Part shown: positions 1 to 7,941 of the stretch, piece by piece | Layout: the number at the start of each line of letters is the position of its first letter | Numbering within the stretch: the first letter of the stretch is position 1 | Source: Amazonocrinis nigriterrae CENA67 | GTDB lineage: Bacteria > Cyanobacteriota > Cyanobacteriia > Cyanobacteriales > Nostocaceae | Length of the DNA: 64,000 nt | Direction: 5' to 3' | NCBI RefSeq assembly: GCF_016056305.1 | Contig: NZ_JAECZC010000014.1 | Location: forward strand, 1 to 64,000 | The notes under the pieces: model-generated | What the model saw: the letters and a program-made list of their open reading frames with translations, nothing else | Told to the model about the DNA's origin: nothing | Databases searched by the model: none | Program-made: the position numbers and the translations under genes

Positions 1-125
1 CCCCTAATCCCCACTCCCTCCGGTCGTGGGGGCCCCGTGCTCCCCATCTCCCCATCCCCCACAGCTTGACTTTTTAGATAAAATATGATACAAAGGCTAT
101 TCATATGAATTAAGTAACAGTAAGT
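1..125. other. Window-edge intergenic DNA with C-rich repeat
   Basis: No gene is seen here. The first 60 bases are C-rich and contain cggtcgtgggggcccc at 21-36. The same 16 bases occur inside the inverted-repeat elements at 26679-26974 and, reverse-complemented, 44260-44534, so this is probably part of a dispersed repeat module. The remaining bases lead into the permease start. Confidence 0.5.
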
Positions 126-926
126 GTGAATATTTCTTCCTCTAGAAAAAAACCGCGTGTCGCATGGCAGGCGGTTTTCTCAGTAATCGTATTTATGTTC
201 ATGTACCTGCCTATACTGGTACTTGGCTTTTATAGCTTCAATCAGTCACCCTATAGTGCAACTTGGCAAGGATTCACTCTCGATTGGTATCGCAAATTGT
301 TCAGTGATGAGCGGATATTATCAGCTTTAAAAAACAGTTTGATAGTTGCCTTTTGTGCAGTGGGTATTTCCGCAGTGCTGGGAACGTTAATGGCGGTAGG
401 TTTAGCGCGTTATCAATTTGTGGGTAAGAAGTTGTATCGCGGTATTTCTTATCTACCGTTGATTATTCCTGATATTGCGATCGCAGTAGCCACTTTAGTT
501 TTTTTAGCAGCGTTTGCCATCCCCTTGAGTTTATGGACAATTGTTGCGGCTCATATAGTGTTTTGTCTAGCTTACGTCGGACTTGTAGTTTCCTCACGAC
601 TGACTAATTTAGATCCTCACTTAGAAGAAGCAGCACTAGATTTAGGAGCCACACCAGTGCAGGCTTTTATTAAAGTATTATTGCCGCAGTTAATGCCTGG
701 TATTATAGCCGGCTGTCTGCTAGCCTTTGTTCTGAGCTTAGACGACTTTCTCATCGCCAGTTTTACCGCAGGTAGCGGTTATAACACTTTGCCAATGGAA
801 ATTTTTAGTCGCATCAGAACAGGAGTCAAGCCTGATATTAATGCTCTGAGTGTGTTGCTAATTTCAGTATCTGCAATTGTCGCTTCTATAGGGGAATTAA
901 TTCGCGTTTTCGGAGATAAAAAGTGA
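126..926 (+). CDS. ABC transporter permease, spermidine/putrescine (PotC-like) type
   Basis: Inner-membrane permease subunit of a binding-protein-dependent ABC importer, 266 aa, the usual size for PotC/YdcV proteins. About six hydrophobic segments are visible, the first at residues 15-37. The cytoplasmic EAA loop that contacts the ATPase reads EEAALDLGATPVQAF near residues 168-182. Start is GTG; no good ribosome binding site is visible. PotC-type genes usually sit last in an operon after the ATPase and PotB-type permease, so partners probably lie upstream, outside the window. The polyamine substrate is inferred from family resemblance only; other organic cations or sugars are possible. Confidence 0.85.
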   Translation: MNISSSRKKPRVAWQAVFSVIVFMFMYLPILVLGFYSFNQSPYSATWQGFTLDWYRKLFSDERILSALKNSLIVAFCAVGISAVLGTLMAVGLARYQFVGKKLYRGISYLPLIIPDIAIAVATLVFLAAFAIPLSLWTIVAAHIVFCLAYVGLVVSSRLTNLDPHLEEAALDLGATPVQAFIKVLLPQLMPGIIAGCLLAFVLSLDDFLIASFTAGSGYNTLPMEIFSRIRTGVKPDINALSVLLISVSAIVASIGELIRVFGDKK

Positions 927-1021
927 ATGCATCAAAAGCAAAGGTTTTTAGTCCAAAATCCAAAATTGGTATTTACTTATTCATGCAATAAAACCCATAT
1001 CCCACCCAATGCAATCGATTT

Positions 1022-1918
1022 TTATAGCAACTTGGGTTCTTTAATCTGATTTGTTAGGCTAATCCCGCCTATAACAAGCCCACCTCCTACCAAAGTGGTT
1101 AAATTTAGTGATTCCCCTAAAATGCTAACTGCAAGTAAAACTGCAAAAACGGGGACTAAGTTAATAAAAAGTGCTGCACCAGCAGCTCCTAGTTCGCGTA
1201 CCCCGTCTAGATACCAGTTAAAAGCCACCGCTGTACCCAATATTCCCAGGAATGCCAGCGCTACCCACGCATTGATAGGAATTGTTGCAATCTCTTGTAT
1301 TCCTCCTTTACTAATTGCAAAGACAATGAGGAAGGTACATCCAATTAACGTTGAATAAGTTGTAGCAGTTAGTGGAGAGAGAGTTTGCATTGCTTTTTTA
1401 CTTAACAGTGTATAAGTCACCCAGCTCAAAACACAGCCAAAAATAATAACTTCACCTATTCCAATTCCACCATTCCATAAAAGTGCTAAATCTCCTTGAG
1501 TTATCACGATTACCGCACCACATAACGATATTAAGATTCCTACTATACGGCGAAGTGTGAGGTGTTCGCCCAAAAATATACGTGCTGCTAATAATGCACA
1601 AACAGGATTTGTAGCAATAACTAAAGCAGCACGACTGGCTGAGATATGCTTAAGTCCCTCAAAAAAGCATAGATTATAAACCACTACCCCAGTTAGACCC
1701 ATTAGAATCGTTTGTAGCCAAATCTTAGGAGATGGTGCAACCCATGAATGAGTCTTTGATACGAGCCACAACAGACATATACTTGCAAAAGTGAACCGAA
1801 GTGCTGCTCCGGTGTATGGAGAGAGGTAAGGAGCAGCAATTCTACCTGCAATAAAAGTGCCGCCCCAAATAAATGCAACTAGAATGAGCTTGATATAAAT
1901 TTTCGTAATTGTCATCAT
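1022..1918 (-). CDS. EamA/DMT-family transporter
   Basis: Drug/metabolite-transporter superfamily membrane protein, 298 aa with about ten hydrophobic helices in two EamA-type halves. The first half starts WGGTFIAGRIAAPYLSPY near residue 18; the second starts near residue 150. Members export amino acids, nucleobases or other small metabolites; the substrate cannot be read from the sequence. It converges with the upstream permease across a 95-bp gap, so the two are not co-transcribed. Start ATG at 1918 is followed directly by a second ATG; the upstream Shine-Dalgarno is weak. Confidence 0.85.
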   Translation of the reverse strand: MMTITKIYIKLILVAFIWGGTFIAGRIAAPYLSPYTGAALRFTFASICLLWLVSKTHSWVAPSPKIWLQTILMGLTGVVVYNLCFFEGLKHISASRAALVIATNPVCALLAARIFLGEHLTLRRIVGILISLCGAVIVITQGDLALLWNGGIGIGEVIIFGCVLSWVTYTLLSKKAMQTLSPLTATTYSTLIGCTFLIVFAISKGGIQEIATIPINAWVALAFLGILGTAVAFNWYLDGVRELGAAGAALFINLVPVFAVLLAVSILGESLNLTTLVGGGLVIGGISLTNQIKEPKLL

Positions 1919-2051
1919 AACTTACCGTTCGGGTCATCAGGAATGAATTTGATCAAATCAGGAAGATGTGAACAAGAGCAAGGAAGAAAAACAGGCGTTC
2001 GGTAAGACTGAAGTAGTAGTGTAGCAAGGCTAAAAGGGTGGGCTTTGCCCA

Positions 2052-4733
2052 CTAAGGATTATCTTGATTATTTCGCTGTGGTGTGTTCAGATGAATAAAC
2101 CCATATTCATCACGATTAGGGTTAGAAGAATATTGAGCTTGCACTAAAACTCCAACACCTGTGACTATTTTGCGATCGTGATTTTTGTCAAATTTCACAC
2201 TGACTTCGGTAGCACCTGATGCTGAAATATTCTTTAATCTTTCGTATACAAGTTGACGGCTTGAACTAATATTTTCCTGTTTGGGAAAATCAGTCAAAGC
2301 TTTCACAAATGCCTGTGCTGCATCATAGGAAGACAGGGTTCTCCAACTCACATTTGTTGTCCACCAAAGTTCTTTAGCTTCTTTGATGAAATCTTTGTTA
2401 GCACGACTTGCATGGGAAGATACAGCGACAATCATACCATTAGCAGCGTTTCCAAGCGTCTCAAGGGTCTTCCTACTATATAGAACATCTCCTCCTAAAA
2501 GCAGGAGTGACGGCTGTTGATTTGCCAATTCAGGATTTTGCTTGACAAGCTTAACAATTTCTAGTGCTGCTTCAAGTTTGCTACGACTAGGTGCTAACAT
2601 CAAAGCCTGCACTTTTGCATCTTGTGCTTTTTTAATGCAAGCTTCTTTATTTTCTGTTGATAAATCACAATTTACTTGAATATCGTTTTGATTTGCATTT
2701 GGAGAATATCTCAGCGTGTTGGCAAATTCTCCTTTCAATGATTTGCTATATTCACTATTAGATTCAAAAACTATTAGCACTTTTCGCTGTGTCAGCTTAT
2801 TTACTATATAGTTAGCTAAATCTCTAGCTGCTATGAAGTCATTAGAAGATGTACGAAAAACATATTCGCTCAACTTACCTGTTTGTGAGTTACCTTCTCT
2901 AAGAGCAGTACTTGTAGGCGAAATTAAAACAAGTTTTTTGATTTCATAAATATTTCCTGCATTCCATGTATTGTCACTTGTGATATGACCAATAACACCT
3001 AAAATTTTACTATTATAAAAATAAACTAGTTCTCCCGGAATATTTTGATTTTCATCCGCAAGCAAATTGGCTATTTTTTTTACTTCGTCTTTGTTATCAG
3101 TATTTTCTTTGGCAAGTAAAACTTGAAATAATGGCGCAGCTTGATTTTGCTGCATTACTTGAGTAACACCACGCAGTATTTCTAAAGCAATATCACCATA
3201 TTTGTCTAGGCTGGGAACAACAACTGCAATGGTTGGAAGGCTCGTAATCGATGTAGTTTTAGCTGCTTTAGAGTTGTAATAATAAATCCATGTCTCTGGA
3301 TCAACTTCACATTTATTATTAGCAGGTGATCTTTGAAAAGCGACTTTAAATTTATCTGTAGCTTGTTTAAAATATTTTTCAGCTTCTTGGAAACCGTCTG
3401 AAGAAGCTGAATCACTGGCTGCTTTAAAGGCATCTATGCCTTTTTGTTTTAAAGCATAAGCTTCCGTACATTCTGTAATGGCGTAAGTTTCTGGTTTTTG
3501 CTTAATTAAAGGTTCTTCTCCTCTGCTAAAGTAATCTGCAAAAGGAGGAGGTGGTGTTGGTGTTGATGTTGGCGGTGGTGGATTTGTTGCAGCGATTGGT
3601 GGTATAGGCTCAGGTGGTATGTGTACAATAACAGCGATCGCTAGTGCTAACAAAGCCAAAGAAACTAAACTTATCCGCCAACGCCACCGTCTAGGAATCC
3701 TTTTGAGCCTATGGAGCAAGTTATCAAGCACGGTAGAAGGCTGTGTTTCACCAGCAAGAGCATCAAGAACTTCTTTTGCAGACTGTGGCCGCTCTTCTTG
3801 TCTGTATTTGAGCATCGAGTCTAAAACATTTGCAAAACGCTCGTTGCTCACATTTGTATGTTGTCTCCAATTTGAATTCAACAGCAGTTCTCTAGGATTT
3901 CCGCCTCCTGTCAACAAACACACACAGGTGGCGGCTAAAGAGTATAAATCTGATGCAGCGGATACTCTTTTACCTGCGAATTGCTCAGGTGGTGCAAAAT
4001 CTGGAGTTCCTAATATAGTTGATTCATTAGCAGGTAATCCTTCAATTACTACCTGTTTAACTGTGCCAAAATCTATCAAATATAGTTTGCTATCTCTAGT
4101 ACGGCGCATAATATTGGAGGGTTTAATATCCCTGTGTATGACTATGCGATTACCATCGTAATTATGGATATATTGTAATATTTTCAGAATTTCCTGTAAA
4201 ATGTTGACAACTTCATCCTCTGAAAATTGTCTTCTTTGCCTTAATTCTTGAGCTAAATTCTGACCCTCGATATAATCTTGTACTAAGTAAAAAAACCTTT
4301 GCAAACTGCCTGTTTCTTCCTGAACTTCCACCACAAAAAATGCCCACGCACGAGGAATTTGCTCATGACCTAGCTCTGCTAAAATACTCGCTTCATCCTC
4401 AAACAATTTTTCTATGCGTTGAAGTTCTGACGCACTCAATACTCGACCAGGAGGATTTCTAGGGTGCAACTGTTTGATGACACGCAATGGTCTGTGAGGA
4501 AAGTTAATATCTTCTGCTAAAAAAGTTCTACCAAATCCCCCTCGTTCTTCATCTGGAACTAATAATCTTAGCGGTACAAAACGCCCCTCCAAAATTAAAG
4601 GCATTCCACAACAAGAGCAGCGTATTTCTGTTTTAGAACTGGAAGTGAGAGATTCCTCTGGAATAAAATTGTGAGGGCTATTACAATTTGGACGAGTGCA
4701 GTAAACTTCTATAGAGGAACCGTTATTATCCAT
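2052..4733 (-). CDS. Membrane Ser/Thr protein kinase with periplasmic-binding-protein-like receptor domain
   Basis: Predicted one-pass receptor kinase, 893 aa. Residues 10-45 look like a small zinc ribbon (Cys 12, 17, 39, 41, 42). A Hanks-type kinase domain spans about 55-330: glycine-rich GGFGRTF at 65-71, ATP lysine in VIK at 87, catalytic HRDIKPSN at 200-207, DFG at 221-223, and APPE at 247-250. A basic stretch precedes one membrane helix (about 353-372), followed by a Pro/Thr-rich linker. Residues about 495-880 resemble a type 1 periplasmic binding protein of the branched-chain amino-acid receptor kind (IAVVVPSLDKYGDIALEILRG). The topology suggests extracytoplasmic ligand sensing controlling a cytoplasmic kinase; ligand and targets are unknown. 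Confidence 0.85.
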   Translation of the reverse strand: MDNNGSSIEVYCTRPNCNSPHNFIPEESLTSSSKTEIRCSCCGMPLILEGRFVPLRLLVPDEERGGFGRTFLAEDINFPHRPLRVIKQLHPRNPPGRVLSASELQRIEKLFEDEASILAELGHEQIPRAWAFFVVEVQEETGSLQRFFYLVQDYIEGQNLAQELRQRRQFSEDEVVNILQEILKILQYIHNYDGNRIVIHRDIKPSNIMRRTRDSKLYLIDFGTVKQVVIEGLPANESTILGTPDFAPPEQFAGKRVSAASDLYSLAATCVCLLTGGGNPRELLLNSNWRQHTNVSNERFANVLDSMLKYRQEERPQSAKEVLDALAGETQPSTVLDNLLHRLKRIPRRWRWRISLVSLALLALAIAVIVHIPPEPIPPIAATNPPPPTSTPTPPPPFADYFSRGEEPLIKQKPETYAITECTEAYALKQKGIDAFKAASDSASSDGFQEAEKYFKQATDKFKVAFQRSPANNKCEVDPETWIYYYNSKAAKTTSITSLPTIAVVVPSLDKYGDIALEILRGVTQVMQQNQAAPLFQVLLAKENTDNKDEVKKIANLLADENQNIPGELVYFYNSKILGVIGHITSDNTWNAGNIYEIKKLVLISPTSTALREGNSQTGKLSEYVFRTSSNDFIAARDLANYIVNKLTQRKVLIVFESNSEYSKSLKGEFANTLRYSPNANQNDIQVNCDLSTENKEACIKKAQDAKVQALMLAPSRSKLEAALEIVKLVKQNPELANQQPSLLLLGGDVLYSRKTLETLGNAANGMIVAVSSHASRANKDFIKEAKELWWTTNVSWRTLSSYDAAQAFVKALTDFPKQENISSSRQLVYERLKNISASGATEVSVKFDKNHDRKIVTGVGVLVQAQYSSNPNRDEYGFIHLNTPQRNNQDNP

Positions 4734-5141
4734 TGATTAACCTTCAACGTTACTTTAGCTACACACTGGTGATCAAAGCTTGAAAGCCAGATGATACTTT
4801 TTAGATAAATCTTTCTCTTGGTTACATCCAAATGTTCAAAAAGGCAGTACTAATTTGTAATTAATCCACACTTTAAAAAGGTTGCTCAAGCCAGGTTATG
4901 GTACTTTACGCTGTACGGTGAAACAATACATCTTGCTAGAATTTTGTATAAATTTTTCCTTTATATGTATGTAAAATGACTTTTATAAGAGTATCATATA
5001 CGTAATAATTCTGAAATATAGCTAAGATTTTTGCAATATCCTCAAAGTAACGTTTTTTTGCTTTGTGACAATGAAGGCTCTGAAAACCCATACTCTTCAA
5101 GAAGCCAGGGTTTTCAGACAAGAACTAAAATGAGTTTTTGT
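4734..5141. other. Intergenic, no supported gene
   Basis: This 408-bp stretch lies between the porin 3' end and the kinase 5' end, both on the minus strand. It should hold the kinase promoter and the porin terminator. A 61-codon minus-strand frame (4936-5121) begins inside the hairpin at 5080-5117, has no recognisable similarity and is not supported. Confidence 0.5.
5080..5117 (-). terminator. Hairpin downstream of the porin gene
   Basis: Perfect 10-bp inverted repeat (ctgaaaaccc at 5080-5089, gggttttcag at 5108-5117) with an 18-nt loop, 25 bases past the porin stop. No long T-run follows, so it may be a weak terminator or an RNA-stabilising 3' hairpin. Confidence 0.4.
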
Positions 5142-6725
5142 TTATATTTTAAAGGTAGTCCTAACTACTCCTAAGAAAATGTCACCATTGCTATCGTCGT
5201 GATTTGGTGCTGTCAGCCAAATCAAACCAGGAGTAATGCTGATATTGTCGTTGATTTTATATCGATAAAACCCTTCAATGTGAAATCCCGTATCTGGGTC
5301 ACGACGAATTGAGTTTGATAGGGGTGCTGAAGTACCAGTTAATTTAGGTTGCATCCCCACAATAATTCCTCCTAAATTGCCCTTTTTACCCAAATCGTGA
5401 AAGGCCATGGTGACAGCCCAACTCCAGACATCAGCATCACCTTTGACATCTCCAGTCAGCGCCCGCGCATCGATATAAGTTACCCATCCACCAATTTGAA
5501 ATTGATCGCTAACTTTGACATTGGTTTCAATTCCATAGGCATTAGCAGAAACTTTTCTGCCTCCTAAATTGGATGCTAAACTGCCAGTATTATGACCTAA
5601 ACCGTCAGTATTATAACTATTGACGTAAGTCAAAGCAATTTTGGTAGCTGGGTCTTTTTTATTTGGATAAAAAATAATTTGCCCTAACGCACCATAGCCA
5701 CTGTTAAACAAGCCGCTAGCAGGGTCGTTGGTATTTTTTGCTAGATAAGCCAGCTCTGCTTTAATATTATCAGTAGGCTTAAAAGTCACACCTGCGCCAG
5801 TATCTCCACCCAAACGGTAAATAGGGCTATATCGACCAAAGCGAGAAATAGCACTTTCTGCATCGCTTGATAGAGGATTAATTACATCCCAATCATCAAA
5901 GTAAGTATTAAAACCTGTAGCAACTAAAACACTCAGTTTATCGCCCACAAGAAAACGATATTGCAGTTTACTCAGCAAAGCATCATTAGTTGTATTAGTA
6001 CCAGATGCGAAACTTAAGCGAGTATCATTTCCAGGCCCATTGGGGTTAAACACATTACTCGCCTGAATTCTTACCCTCAATTCATCTTTTCCCGTAAAAC
6101 TGGATACGAAATTGAGACGAATTCGATCAGAAAATGTAAGGTTGCTATTATCTCTATTTCCACTACGGCTAGCATCGCCAAAAGCATCTGTGACTGCAAA
6201 TATGATTTGACCATCGAGTTTAGTGGTTGTAGAAAACTGCTGTTGTTCTAACTTTTCTGTACGTGCTTCTAAAGTATCAATTCTACCCCGTAAGGTAGCG
6301 ATTTCTGCTGCAAATTCTTCTTGCAGCTTTTGCAAAGTCACCAAATCCTCTTTAATAGCTATATCTGCGATATCAGTATTAATTTGTTGGTTAATTTTAT
6401 CCAAGCAGGCGTTTAATCCAGAAGCAAACTCAAAGCGAGTCATGGCGCGATCGCCTTTAAATCTCCCATCCGGGTATCCAGCTATACATCCGTAACGCTC
6501 GATTAAAGTCTGTAAGGCTTGAAATGCCCAGTCTGTTGGTTGTACATCAGAAAGTTGAGAAACTGAGGTAATTTGTGCCAAATCCAATTGCACATATTGA
6601 TTCGCGCTGTTGTCATCATTGGATTTTAAATCTGAGGCCTTCACTTTTGCGATCGCACTTAGCAGCACAATCGACATCAAAGCAGCAGGAACTAAGCCTA
6701 GAGAAACTCTAAAACAACTCAACAT
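5142..6725 (-). CDS. SLH-domain outer-membrane porin (iron-uptake/OprB type)
   Basis: Outer-membrane beta-barrel porin of the cyanobacterial SLH-OprB family, which carries inorganic ions including iron in studied relatives. From this start it is 527 aa. It has a signal peptide (MLSCFRVSLGLVPAALMSIV, ending near AKVKASD) and an SLH domain binding the peptidoglycan-linked polymer (DVQPTDWAFQALQTLIERYG, then GYPDGRFKG and MTRFEFA). A coiled-coil follows (about residues 115-150), then the barrel, ending in the aromatic-type terminus VVRTTFKI. ATG at 6725 is chosen because it has a strong ggggag six bases upstream and leaves a clean signal peptide; an in-frame start at 6794 would add 23 residues. 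Substrate is inferred. Confidence 0.88.
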   Translation of the reverse strand: MLSCFRVSLGLVPAALMSIVLLSAIAKVKASDLKSNDDNSANQYVQLDLAQITSVSQLSDVQPTDWAFQALQTLIERYGCIAGYPDGRFKGDRAMTRFEFASGLNACLDKINQQINTDIADIAIKEDLVTLQKLQEEFAAEIATLRGRIDTLEARTEKLEQQQFSTTTKLDGQIIFAVTDAFGDASRSGNRDNSNLTFSDRIRLNFVSSFTGKDELRVRIQASNVFNPNGPGNDTRLSFASGTNTTNDALLSKLQYRFLVGDKLSVLVATGFNTYFDDWDVINPLSSDAESAISRFGRYSPIYRLGGDTGAGVTFKPTDNIKAELAYLAKNTNDPASGLFNSGYGALGQIIFYPNKKDPATKIALTYVNSYNTDGLGHNTGSLASNLGGRKVSANAYGIETNVKVSDQFQIGGWVTYIDARALTGDVKGDADVWSWAVTMAFHDLGKKGNLGGIIVGMQPKLTGTSAPLSNSIRRDPDTGFHIEGFYRYKINDNISITPGLIWLTAPNHDDSNGDIFLGVVRTTFKI

Positions 6726-7262
6726 ATTTTTCTCCCCACAAAATTTATTTTGTAAAAACTTTTTTGCAATCGAAAATATCCTTGATATGGTCAAAAATTA
6801 AATTGATATGCTGTATTTTATTAACGCTTACTATACACTCTGGCAAAGGTGAAAAGCAACTTAGTTGGTGTTCAACATTGGGTAACTAAATCATTAGAGA
6901 ATTTTGACAATCTGGGAATGCGATCGCAAATTGAAGCAACACAAAATCTGTTATAAATGCCAAATTCACAATTCCTCTACCCCCTATTCGTGACAGTTCC
7001 GGGTGCGGAATGTGGATTTTACATAACCTCCAACACCTCAGAGATATATAGTGGTGAACCCAAGACGGTTCGGTTAAAGGGGAAAGGGGAAAGGGAAAAG
7101 GGGAAGAAAAACCTTTAACCCAAGCCCAGTAACCTTTTCCCAAAACCCTATTGTGAGTTGAAAATGCTTATCCGAACCGTATTGGTAGTGAACCAGTAAG
7201 TCAACTTATTTACTGGACTATTTGGACACTTAGCAAAACTTAGTATTTTAGGAAACATAACT
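6726..7262. other. Divergent intergenic region with a small inverted-repeat element
   Basis: This region separates the divergent porin and TPR genes, so it should contain both promoters. It holds the inverted-repeat element at 7060-7185. Otherwise I see no supported gene; short minus-strand frames here overlap the repeat and match nothing I recognise. Confidence 0.5.
7060..7185. repeat. Small inverted-repeat (MITE-like) element
   Basis: Terminal ccaagacggttcgg (7060-7073) pairs with ccgaaccgtattgg (7172-7185), 13 of 14 positions matching. The interior is a purine-rich ggggaaagg tandem run. The 126-bp size and lack of coding capacity suit a non-autonomous element; no mobilising transposase with these ends is present. 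Confidence 0.55.
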
Positions 7263-7784
7263 ATGCAAGGTTTGAAATTAGCAGTAGCCGTGATTGTATT
7301 GGCAACATTGACTTTGACCCCCAAAGCTGAAGCCAAAAGCTTATTCAACAATCAACATACACCAGCATCAAAAGTTACTGCACAATTACCCAACTCCAAG
7401 ATTGCCAATAACAGTCAAACTGAAGATTACTTACAACGGGGATTTGAGCGCTTTGAGTCGAAAGACTATCAAGGAGCTATAGAAGATTTTAACCAAGTCC
7501 TGAAGATTGAACCCAAAAATATTTATGCTTATGTTGGCAGAGGTGGTGCAAAGCTGTTGTTGGAACAATATGAAGCGGCAAAGTTAGATTTTGACACAGC
7601 CTTAGACATTAATCCAGATATTTCCATAGCCTACTATTTTCGTGGTATTGCCAACTATGCCTTAAAAGATAAACCAGGAGCGATCGCAGATTTTCGCAAA
7701 GCATCTACACTCTTTAAACAAGAAGGCAAACTGGAACTAGCTCAAAAAGCAGATAACGCAGTTAAGGAGATAGAAGCTAGCTAA
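7263..7784 (+). CDS. Exported TPR-repeat protein
   Basis: A 173-aa protein with an N-terminal signal peptide (MQGLKLAVAVIVLATLTL, cleavage probably after PKAEA). Three tetratricopeptide units follow (about residues 55-160), for example YLQRGFERFESKDYQGAIED and AYYFRGIANYALKDKPGAIAD. TPR folds are protein-binding scaffolds; the partner is unknown. It lies just upstream of the CHAT remnant and the giant WD40-TPR-CHAT gene on the same strand. The 3' intergenic DNA carries a CHAT tail, so this TPR gene may once have preceded another CHAT gene. Confidence 0.7.
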   Translation: MQGLKLAVAVIVLATLTLTPKAEAKSLFNNQHTPASKVTAQLPNSKIANNSQTEDYLQRGFERFESKDYQGAIEDFNQVLKIEPKNIYAYVGRGGAKLLLEQYEAAKLDFDTALDINPDISIAYYFRGIANYALKDKPGAIADFRKASTLFKQEGKLELAQKADNAVKEIEAS

Positions 7785-7809
7785 ACTATTGCAAAATAAT
7801 CATGATTGA

Positions 7810-7923
7810 GGTAGCAGCAACAATGAAAATCCAGATCAAGCTGCTGCCTTGCGTCATGCGATACTAGCAACTAAGAAAAAATACTCTAATTCCAGAGATT
7901 GGGCAGCCTTTACCCTTATCGGT
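7810..7923 (+). pseudogene. Remnant of a CHAT protease C-terminus
   Basis: In the same frame as the downstream giant gene, and beginning just after a stop at 7807-7809, the sequence reads AAALRHAILATKKKYSNSRD then WAAFTLIG. This is the characteristic last helix and strand of CHAT (caspase-like) domains. The intact neighbour ends TALRKAMLTTMQQKKYQKPL then WAAFTLIGEAS. The two copies differ enough to come from different paralogues. The rest of that gene is absent, and the fragment now reads into the next gene's leader. It should not be counted as the N-terminus of the WD40 protein. Confidence 0.75.
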
Positions 7924-7941
7924 GTGATGTCGTTCCAAATT

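Noticed and set aside
4936-5121. 61-codon minus-strand frame
   Set aside because: Starts inside a hairpin and shows no family similarity or ribosome binding site.
7849-7941. TTG start for the WD40-CHAT gene
   Set aside because: The extra residues are a CHAT C-terminal remnant, not a plausible N-terminus; a clean signal peptide starts later.
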